Shown: one piece after another, positions 56,708 through 64,000 of the stretch
Layout: every line of letters begins with the position of its first letter
Numbering within the stretch: position 1 is the stretch's first letter
Assembly: GCF_910592395.1 (NCBI RefSeq)
Contig: NC_088310.1
Span: forward strand, 15,259,501-15,323,500
Direction of reading: 5' to 3'
From: Lineus longissimus
Lineage: Eukaryota > Nemertea > Pilidiophora > Heteronemertea > Lineidae
Length of the DNA: 64,000 nucleotides
Position numbers and translations under genes: made by a program
The notes under the pieces: model-generated
The model's input: only the letters and a program-made list of their open reading frames with translations
The model's database searches: none
Told to the model about the DNA's origin: nothing

Positions 56708-56770
56708 TAATAACGATGTTACCGTTCGGTATGTCATAACGACGTTACCATTTGGGATGTAGATTAGAGT
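56680..56770. repeat. 28-bp tandem repeat after the polymerase
   Basis: Three units of ATAAC(T/G)A(C/T)GTTACC plus TTTxGTATGTA, starting in the last codons of the polymerase frame; it looks like an expansion of the terminal coding words. Confidence 0.75.
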
Positions 56771-56807
56771 TAAGAATTTTTAAATACCTTAAACACAGGT
56801 AAATGCA

Positions 56808-57236
56808 ATGATCTTTATAATACCTGAATGGGAATGTTATGAAGTATCATTCGAGTACTACTTACCAAAAGAAGTAAACATAAAAGCTGTTACTTTAAAG
56901 TCGATAATATTTTACAACTCTTGGTGGACATTTGAGTTTCTACCAGGGCATGTGAAATTCTATAATAAAAATGTTAAATTAACTGATATATGTTCTGGAA
57001 TTCAACAGATAATAAAAGAATCTGGTTTTAATCATGTTAAAATAAACTGTGATAATAACAATTACATAATAATTGAACTTACAAAGGATAAAGAATTTCC
57101 ATGTGAAGAAAACTTTACTTTTAGAGATGAATATTTTTTGAATAAAATCTTTGGGTTTGAACAAACAGAGTTTACAAGGAAAGGAAAATACTACTCTACC
57201 ATACATTTACCCTTTTTGCACTCAATATCTTTTTAA
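56808..57236 (+). CDS. Polinton-linked protein of 142 residues, intact frame
   Basis: ATG 56808 (MIFIIPEWECYEVSFEYYL) with beta-rich hydrophobic/aromatic alternation (SIIFYNSWWTFEF, INCDNNNYIIIEL) and no Cys or His clusters. It follows the polymerase by about 100 bp, on the same strand. Its intact state among decayed neighbours is notable. It could be a virion-type protein (beta-sandwich), but I recognise no named family. Confidence 0.5.
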   Translation: MIFIIPEWECYEVSFEYYLPKEVNIKAVTLKSIIFYNSWWTFEFLPGHVKFYNKNVKLTDICSGIQQIIKESGFNHVKINCDNNNYIIIELTKDKEFPCEENFTFRDEYFLNKIFGFEQTEFTRKGKYYSTIHLPFLHSISF

Positions 57237-57420
57237 AATTAAATTTGGTTGATAAAAGTAAAACACTCTTCAATGATAGACTTCATATATTTTTTGGTAT
57301 CATTTTTGTAGAGGATGGTGATCAGATTAAGCTTCAAAGGTACAAACTTAACTGTACTAAAGAAGTTAACAAATGTACTAATCATATCAAATTTGAAAAA
57401 AACTACTGACATGACTACTT
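57237..57420 (+). pseudogene. Start of another Polinton-linked frame
   Basis: A partly open segment (EDGDQIKLQRYKLNCTKEVNK, 57312-57374) with stops, cut by the 57420 repeat block. The tail NFRGTPIEFLKELNP and DDDVITDEEIIPLKE at 59650-59749, beyond the insertions, may be its end. Confidence 0.35.
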
Positions 57421-58450
57421 ATGGTAAAATGAAATGGCCAGGGCCATTGTGCTCACCTCATGTGGAGGAAAGATGGATAAAGAGCATGGTCTTGTGTCAT
57501 GTAGTGTTAGGTTTGATGTAGGTCCAAGCAATTACAATTTCCCCAAAATGGCCAATTTACAGTACATTCGACCTCTGTGACCTTGAAAAGTAGGTCAAAT
57601 CAAAGAAGACCCGGGTGACACATTGAATGGTTGTTAGAATTAGATGTACCTATGATATAAAATTGGTGCCAATCGGGCAAGTCATTACTAGGAATAATGG
57701 CATTTTGAAGAATTTAGGATTTGGCCCCCTCCCTGGAGGGCAAACGGCAAATCAGATCGCACCAAACTTCGGTACCTGAGATCACCTGACCAAGGGGTAC
57801 ATGTGTACTTAATTTGTGATCAATAGTCATTGCAGTTAAGAAACGTGCCATTGTTACGGCCTGACGGCGAATTTACGCCATTTGACCTCTGTGACCTTGA
57901 CAAGAAGGTCAAATTAAAAACCTGTGTGACATATACTGTATGGTGGTTAGATGTACCGATGATATCAAATTGGTGGCAATCGGGCAAGAAGTTAAGGAAT
58001 AATCACATTTTTAAGGTTTTTGGATTTTGCCCCCTGGTGGTCAAGTGGTGAATCATATTGGACCAAACTTCGGTCCCTGATATCAGCTGACTAAGGGGTA
58101 AATGTGTACCAAATTTGGTATTAATAGTCATTGCAGTTTAGAAACGTGCCATCGTTACATCCTAACGGCCAATTTACACCATTTGACCTCTGTGACCTTG
58201 AAAAGGAGGTCAAATCAAAAACCCGGAGGATATATGATGCACCTTTGCTAGAAGTACCTACCATATTTTTTTCAAAATTTCCCGACTACTATTGAGGGAG
58301 ATATTGCATATTTTCACTTTTAACGTTTGGCCCCCTGGTGGCCAAACCATGAAACGAATCGGACCGAAACTTGGTCTCCCAGGTGTCATTACATAAGGGT
58401 ACATGTGTACCAAGTTTCAACTCAATAGCTCTAACAGTTACGAAACGTGC
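57420..58450. repeat. About 300-bp tandem repeat with nuclear-receptor-type motifs
   Basis: Three diverged units anchored by GACCTCTGTGACCTTGA (57570, 57884, 58184). Each holds TGACCTTGA (inverse TCAAGGTCA, an ERR/Ftz-F1-type site) followed within a dozen bases by AGGTCAAA, and CCAAACTTCGGT or a variant. Two units have GCCCCCTGGTGG (58029, 58330). Confidence 0.75.
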
Positions 58451-58456
58451 CCTGCT

Positions 58457-58493
58457 AACGGACGACGGACGACGACGACGACGACGACGACGC

Positions 58494-58547
<54 letters not shown>

Positions 58548-58560
58548 AGGACGACGGACG
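58457..58560. repeat. (GAC)n microsatellite
   Basis: About 100 bp of almost pure GAC/CGA triplets ending the repeat block. Poly-Arg frames on both strands are artefacts of this. Confidence 0.95.
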
Positions 58561-58609
58561 CCACGGTATGGGATAAGCTCACCTCTGCTAAGAGGTGAGC
58601 TAATAACTA

Positions 58610-59613
58610 CAGTGGAACCCCGGTAACACGACCACCCAAGGGACTAAGCCGAAGTGGTCGTGTTACCGGGGTGGTCGCGTTAGTGAATTAAAGAATCATA
58701 AGTAGGTTTTCCCGCCAAAACATCGCCCTGCTGTGTGTACATTGACATGCATTAATGACTACGCCACCGGGTGATTCGATAATTTTGTGTGTATAGTACG
58801 GATAAAAAATCATTTTCTTGAGTGTTTTGCGTTTAATTTGCAACTTATGTAAATGAGTAAATAAACTGACGAGAGCTAATTAGACCAAACATTACATTAA
58901 AACTTGAGCATGCTAATTAGAACAAGCATGTAATTCACACCATCGGCAGCTGCCCTTCTTGATGTCAAGCTAATATTCCCGCTAACATTGAGAGAGGTGA
59001 TGTGAGAAGATGTTGAGAATTCTTCCTGATGTCTTCCTGCTTTAACTTCAGCCAATTTGAACTGGTACTGATTAAATCATCTTTTTAATAACGTATTTTA
59101 TCAACATTACGACGTAGTAAGCATTCTTTACTTTGAGTATCGGTACTCTTACTAATCAACATAATTGATTTGTCCTAAAAACTACGTGTGCATGCCTCTT
59201 GACATCATTTAATACTAAATGATGAAAACACAAACCGTGAGTCGAAAAGAAAGTTTATTCTTCATTTTATTTGCGCTTACATTTGATCAAACTCACTTAC
59301 ACATCATTTATTTTCATATGGATTCCCATGTGTTCGAGGTGCTAATTATCAACACGGATTTGCGAGAAGGTGCCAATTGATACGATGCGGTCATGGTTGA
59401 TTACGGCAATTAGGCCTCATGGTCGCGTTAGCGGGGTTAATTTGCAGTTTGGGAGCGACCAAGCTGGCGGTCGCGGTCTGGGTACCGGGGTGGTCGTGTT
59501 AGCGAGGGCCAGTTAATGGGAATTAGAGAGAAAACCATTCGGGACCGGAGAATTTTGGTCGTGTTCGCGGGGTGGTCGCGTTACTGAGGTGGTCGCCGAC
59601 CGGGGTTCCACTG
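58610..59613. mobile_element. 1.0-kb pogo-like MITE with TA target duplication
   Basis: Ends CAGTGGAACCCCGGTAACAC (58610) and its inverse GTTCCACTG (59613), flanked by TA (58608-58609 and 59614-59615). CAGTGGAACC-type termini with TA duplication are typical of pogo/Tc1 relatives. Interior repeats of GGTCGTGTTACCGGGGTGGT-like words occur at both ends. No transposase. Confidence 0.8.
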
Positions 59614-59754
59614 TACTGATGATGATGATAGTAAAATTGTTAATTTCAGAGGAACACCAATTGAATTCTTAAAAGAGTTAAACCCTTGAATTAATGTAAG
59701 TGATGATGATGTCATAACTGATGAGGAAATCATTCCATTAAAGGAATAGAAGTG

Positions 59755-60400
59755 TTACTTTTTAAGACAGAGGGTTTAACAAAAATAATATACAAGAGAT
59801 TTTAGCTTGTTCATAAGAAGTAGTAGTATATTTACTGTATGTTTCATTAATTGTAGGTTCCTTAACTACAGGTTTCTTATTAGTTTTCTTAACTAAAGGA
59901 TTGAGGTAAATTAAACTAACCAAAATAACTACACCAACACCTACATAGAGGTAGGTTGTACTAGATATTGAACTTCTAGTAGATTTTTCTTCATTACTAT
60001 TACTAGTAATAGTACTTACCTCTTCTTCAGGTTCAGGTTTAGGTTCTTTGAATGTCGTCTTTTCTATTTATTTCTCTTAAATTCCTGAGACCTTTTACCC
60101 AACTCTCTAGACCATGCTAATTGTTTATCAGATCGAACCTTCTTAGGTACTACAGGTTTAGTATCATATGTATTACATGTAACTTCAGTCACTATTAGAG
60201 TCACTATTTGTGTCAATGTCATCATCAATCTTTGGACTGTCTTACCTAAAGAATCGTTAAGTGTAGCAGCCATCTTTGTCTGGTAGAGTCCATGATATTT
60301 AATGACTTCCTTCTCTGGCATAACATCTAAGTCATTAAATGTTAGTTGTTTGTTAAGGAATTCCTTATGTTTCCCGGTTACAAATAAAATGTCTAGGTCT
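59755..60400 (-). pseudogene. Polinton-linked membrane protein
   Basis: From about 60400 (DLDILFVTGKHKEFLN) to the frame 60321-60064 (KMAATLNDSLGKTVQRL, ending ELGKRSQEFKRNK), then after a one-base shift a Pro/Glu stretch (KEPKPEPEEE) and a single membrane segment (YLYVGVGVVILVSLIYL, about 59985-59935) with a basic tail. Probably one gene broken by the shift at 60064. Function unknown. Confidence 0.5.
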
Positions 60401-60464
60401 TGTTTGGTTTGCAGGCCATTGTCAGTTAAGTAGTTTGAATTTAGTTGAGAGATAGTCAGACTTT

Positions 60465-60660
60465 CTCCTGAGAGCGTAGCTCGAGTTGAGGCTAGTTGAG
60501 AGTTAGTTGAACCTAGTTAGCAACTAGAATTAAACTAGACCTTGACTAGAAGTAACTAGACCTTGATTAGAATTAACTAGCCCTTGAGTAGTTTAATTCT
60601 TGTTAGAACCTAGTTGAAAGTAAGTTGTTTTTGTTGCCCTAGTTGGTAACTAGGAGGTTG
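60465..60660. repeat. CTAG-rich degenerate repeat
   Basis: Repeated variants of CTAGACCTTGA and CTAGTTGA in about 200 bp; no coding potential. Confidence 0.6.
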
Positions 60661-61301
60661 ACTAAGAACACTGATCTGTTTCATCTGTTGCTCAATAACA
60701 CTAGATGTCATTTATTTGTAGAGAAAATTAATGTTACTGTTTAGTATTCTTTTAACTTTTTAACTTTTTAGTATTCTGTTAACAGTAAAGTTCTAAGATG
60801 TTTCTGGCATTCCATGTTACATGGAATAGTATTTGTTCTACCCATGAATGGTAACTCTTTGTCTTTTTCTGCCATAGCAGCAAGTATGGGTTCACTATTT
60901 AGAGTTAAGTTATCGTCATCTTCCTTATCTGACCTGTAATTTTAGAAGAAAATACTTTTAATGAAATCATACCATAAATCATTAATTCTATCCTTTGGTG
61001 TCAAATAAGGGTTAAGTGCAACGTAATCGATATCAATCTTTTCAAAGGCTTGATGCAAGAACATCTTGTAGTTAATTTAAACCTTAACACCACAGTGATG
61101 CAGATATCTTAGGAAAGAAATGAAAACTTACCTTAGATAAGTAAAGTTCTCATCAGTTAAGTAAGTATTACCAATAGCACGGTTAAAGAATTCTGTCTCT
61201 AAATACTAATCATACTCTCCGCAGTGAAATTGAAATACCATAGACTCAATATCTGAAACTAACTTAGAATGTAGAATATTAATACCTTTTTTTAGTGATG
61301 A

Positions 61302-61745
61302 CTGAACTGTCTTTTCATACCTTTCCTTACTGAGCCATTTTCTAGGACCTGAGAAGTATCCTTGTAAATCGTACTCAATGTAGTCTTTTAGATAATTTAC
61401 TACTGTTTCTGATAGACGTCACTGTTCAAGCCTTCTAAGAATGGTTTAAAAGTAACCTGTTTTATTCTCAATACTAATATCTGGACTTTTGAAGTCATCA
61501 TCATAAGTAACAGCATTACAAGAGGTACAAAACCTATACTTAATAGTTTTAGTTGTGTACCTTGTTGGGTGCAATTTTTTTAGCATATTCATACAATGTC
61601 CATCTCATACAATTATGACACAATCCAACCTTAGATTCCGTACTTATGTTACACTGTTTCACAGGCGGTTGTACTGCTGTATCAGGAGTAGGAGTAACAG
61701 GAGTAGGAGTATTATGAGTATCATGAGCGATATTTTTTAGATCCC
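61302..61745. repeat. Direct duplication, left copy
   Basis: 444 bp, matching 62701-63145 with few differences; coding on minus for part of the CxxC protein. Confidence 0.9.
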
Positions 61746-61893
61746 AGCCCACCTGCTTGACTACAACAGAATGTTTCAACAACAGAGTCGCAACAAAGTC
61801 TATAACGTCACAACATCATTGAGAAACCACCCCCGAGTCATGATGTCATTCAAACTGTGAACTTCAAACAGGACAGATGCAAGTCAACCCCAG

Positions 61894-61936
61894 CCACCCT
61901 GATGAAGCCTAGAGGGGCAGAAACGCGCGTCGGTGG
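61894..61936 (+). ncRNA. Hammerhead ribozyme motif (type I), unit 1
   Basis: CCACC, core CTGATGA (61899-61905), stem II GCCT/GGGC around AGAG, GAAA (61920-61923), a minimal stem III in CGCGCG, cleavage triplet GTC (61929-61931), then GGTGG, which pairs with CCACC to close stem I. All invariant core bases are present. One extra A on each side of stem II is non-standard. Confidence 0.8.
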
Positions 61937-62235
61937 AGCAACACAACAGCCCAACAATAGGGACCGATGGACATTGTTGTAAACTACAGTGACGGTATCC
62001 AGTTTTACTTCTACTATTCTGATTTTATTGTCTGGTCCGTGTGTATCATCGGTTGATCCTGTACTTCTCAACATGTGCCATTTGGACAGCCCACCTGCTT
62101 GACTTCAACAGAATGTTTCAACAACAGAGTCGCAACAAAGTCTATAATGTCACAACGTCATTGAGAAACCACCCCTGAGTCATGATGTCATTCAAACTGG
62201 GAACTTCAAACAGGACAGTTGCAAGTCAACCCCAG

Positions 62236-62278
62236 CCACCCTGATGAAGCCTAGAGGGGCAGAAACGCGCGTCGGTGG
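62236..62278 (+). ncRNA. Hammerhead ribozyme motif (type I), unit 2
   Basis: Identical in sequence to the unit 1 motif; predicted cleavage after GTC at 62271-62273. Confidence 0.8.
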
Positions 62279-62577
62279 AGCAACACAACAGCCCAACAAT
62301 AGGAACCGATGGACATTGTTGTAAACTACAGTGACGGTATCCAGTTTTAATTCTACTATTCTGATTTTATTGTCTGGTCCGTGTGTATCATCGGTTGATC
62401 CTGTACTTCTCAACATGTGCCATTTGGACAGCCCACCTGCTTGACTACAACAAAATGTTTCAACAAAAGAGTCGCAACAAAGTCTATAACGTCACAACGT
62501 CATTGAGAAACCACCCCTGAGTCATGATATCATTCAAACTGTGATCTTCAAACAGGACAGATGCAAGTCAACCCCAG

Positions 62578-62620
62578 CCACCCTGATGAAGCCTAGAGGG
62601 GCAGAAACGCGCGTCGGTGG
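62578..62620 (+). ncRNA. Hammerhead ribozyme motif (type I), unit 3
   Basis: Identical in sequence to the unit 1 motif; predicted cleavage after GTC at 62613-62615. Successive cleavages would release 342-nt monomers. Confidence 0.8.
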
Positions 62621-62700
62621 AGCAATACAACAGCCCAACAATAGGGACCGATGGACATTGTTGTAAACTACAGTGACGGTATCCAGTTTTACTTTTACTA

Positions 62701-63145
62701 CTGAACTGTCTTTTCATACCTTTCCTTAATGAGCCATTTTCTAGGACCTGAGAAGTATCCTTGTAAATCGTACTCAATGTACTCTTTTAGATAATTTACT
62801 ACTGTTTCTGATAGACGTCACTGTCCAAGCCTTCTAAGAATGGTTTAAAAGTAACCTGTTTTATTCTCAATACTAATATCTAGACTTTTGAAGTCATCAT
62901 TATAAGTAACAGCATTACAAGAGGTACAAAACCTATACTTAATAGTTTTAGCTGTGTACCTTGTTGGGTGCAATTTTTTTAGCATATTCATACAATGTCC
63001 ATCTCATACAATTATGACATAATCCAACCTTAGATTCCGTACTTATGTTACACTGTTTCATAGGCGGTTGTACTGCTGTATCAGGAGTAGGAGTAACAGG
63101 AGTAGGAGTATTATCAGTATCATGAGCGATATTTTTTAGATCCCC
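62701..63145. repeat. Direct duplication, right copy
   Basis: Matches 61302-61745; the array sits exactly between the two copies. Confidence 0.9.
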
Positions 63146-63394
63146 AAGACGTACATAACCCATTTGTTGTATTGGATTACAACACAAGGGGGTTACATAC
63201 AATTAACTCCTGGTCTTCAAGACAAAAATCATGTCTTTCTAAACTAAAGTACTATATCAAAGGAATGAATTTGCACATCCTTTCAATAGTATTCATTTAC
63301 TTAATATTTTATTATTAAAGAGAATAATGTGGCGCTGTTTGTTGCACATTAAAATATTGATAATAATGATGATGTAAACCCAACTTCTGTTCAT

Positions 63395-64000
63395 TTATTG
63401 AGTTAAATAATACCTACATCTGAAGGCTCCTTCTAGGTCTTCAGGTGTACACAAATTACATTGAATTCTATTACTTAATTCAATCATTAAATCAATGGTT
63501 TTAATGTTTATGCCATTTAGATACATTTCGTTGTTTAAAAACCATATCTGAATAAGTAGAGAAGCATTTTCAAACTCAAACTCACAAAAATACTGGTAAA
63601 TGACTCTTTTTCAATCTGTTAACATATTTTGGTCTCGATAGATAAACCAATGTTCATTCCTCATTTTGTTCATGAAATTAATTGATCTGTCCAATTGTTC
63701 TTTAAAAAGACTCCAGTCTACTGAAGCACTCTTCTTTCTGTTTTCTGTCTTATCCATAGGTCTCATGTTAAACCAAATGAAACACAGTTCAGTGTAATCT
63801 TTGAATTCCTTGATTGGTAAGACATGATCTTACTCTTCTCAATTAGTGGAGATAGACTCCTCTGGTACTCTAACCACCGTGAGAAGAAACTGTCTGAACA
63901 ACCTAGATTAAATGATGATGAGTTACCAGTTAAATCTCCATTAGAAATATGGTTTAAACGTACCCTTATTTTATGACTGTCTCTATTACCACTCTTTTTC
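63395..64000 (-). pseudogene. Polinton-linked Cys-rich protein, second copy (3' part)
   Basis: Minus frame from the window edge reads SGNRDSHKIRV, as at 8290, then a segment missing from the left copy (SSSFNLGCSDSFFSRWLEYQRS), then DWSLFKEQLDRSINFMNKM, EHWFIYRDQN and a tail to TAA 63395-63397. A stop near 63620 and shifts are present. It shows what the left copy lost and confirms the coding join across BEL-A. Confidence 0.65.

Larger units (their letters stand above)
61746..62700 (+). repeat. 342-bp tandem array with hammerhead ribozymes (2.8 units)
   Basis: Units start AGCCCACCTGCTTGAC at 61746, 62088 and 62430 (exact 342-bp period); the third is cut at about 62700. Units are about 97-98% alike. 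Each holds a type-I hammerhead motif (listed separately). The size, tandem layout and ribozyme fit metazoan retrozyme-like or Penelope-derived circular-RNA repeats. Confidence 0.85.
60780..63297 (-). pseudogene. Polinton-linked protein with CxxC motif, split by duplication and ribozyme array
   Basis: Starts MNTIERMCKFIPL at 63297; then GDLKNIAHDTDNTPTPVTPTP, CHNCMRWTLYEYAKKIAP, CTSCNAV, EYIEYDLQGYFSGPRKWL. At 62701 the ribozyme array begins. On its other side (61745) the gene restarts at DLKNIAHDT and repeats about 148 codons before continuing to QFHCGEYD, NPYLTPKDRINDLWYDF and CNMECQKHL (stop about 60780). Homologous to 15705-16780. In-frame stops are present in both copies of the duplicated part. 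Confidence 0.65.

Noticed and set aside
58289-58598. Arginine-rich proteins on both strands
   Set aside because: Pure translation of the (GAC)n microsatellite; both strands give the same artefact.
61850-62416. Repeated 74-codon minus-strand proteins
   Set aside because: Shadows of the 342-bp ribozyme array; the frames exist only because the units are tandem copies.

Overview
This is animal nuclear DNA, very probably from a marine invertebrate. It has spliced genes with GT-AG introns, a THAP-domain gene and animal-type transposable elements (piggyBac, pogo-like, BEL/Pao, Gypsy, Penelope-like, LINE, Polinton/Maverick). I cannot name the species. Roughly nine tenths of the window is mobile DNA, mostly broken and nested.

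Layout. 0-1.2 kb: 5' part of a host THAP-domain gene (minus strand) with a CRE/YY1-like promoter. 1.2-2.7 kb: a young composite repeat. 2.8-5.4 kb: a LINE endonuclease fragment abutting a broken piggyBac at a TTAA. 5.6-16.8 kb: a decayed Polinton segment (packaging ATPase and integrase diverging, a Cys-rich gene and small genes). It is interrupted by a 380-bp hairpin MITE and by BEL-A (8479-14770, both LTRs, GGGGA target duplication). 16.8-20.2 kb: a truncated Gypsy element (Gypsy-1). 20.2-45.4 kb: a second Gypsy-like element (Gypsy-2, plus strand) cut into three pieces by BEL-B (20573-36875) and BEL-C (38974-44143). BEL-B is itself split by a 10.5-kb unit with inverted ends (25019-35536), which carries two spliced, convergent genes: a Ulp1-like cysteine protease and a large transposase-like protein. 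45.5-49.4 kb: Penelope-like fragments around a 1.7-kb TIR element. 49.4-52.6 kb: sparse DNA and one 3'-terminal exon of an unrecognised gene. 53.0-53.9 kb: a LINE RT fragment. 54.6-64.0 kb: a second Polinton segment (DNA polymerase B, small genes, then minus-strand genes homologous to those at 8-16.8 kb). It is interrupted by a repeat/microsatellite block, a pogo-like MITE and a three-copy array of 342-bp units, each with a hammerhead-ribozyme motif.

The most notable signals are the hammerhead array flanked by a direct duplication of Polinton coding sequence (61302-63145), the inverted-end unit pairing a Ulp1-like protease with a transposase-like gene (25019-35536), and the resolved nesting order. 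Few reading frames are intact. The THAP gene and the exon at 51557-52608 are the only likely functional host genes; the two 25-35 kb genes look recently damaged. All family calls come from reading translations by eye, without database searches.
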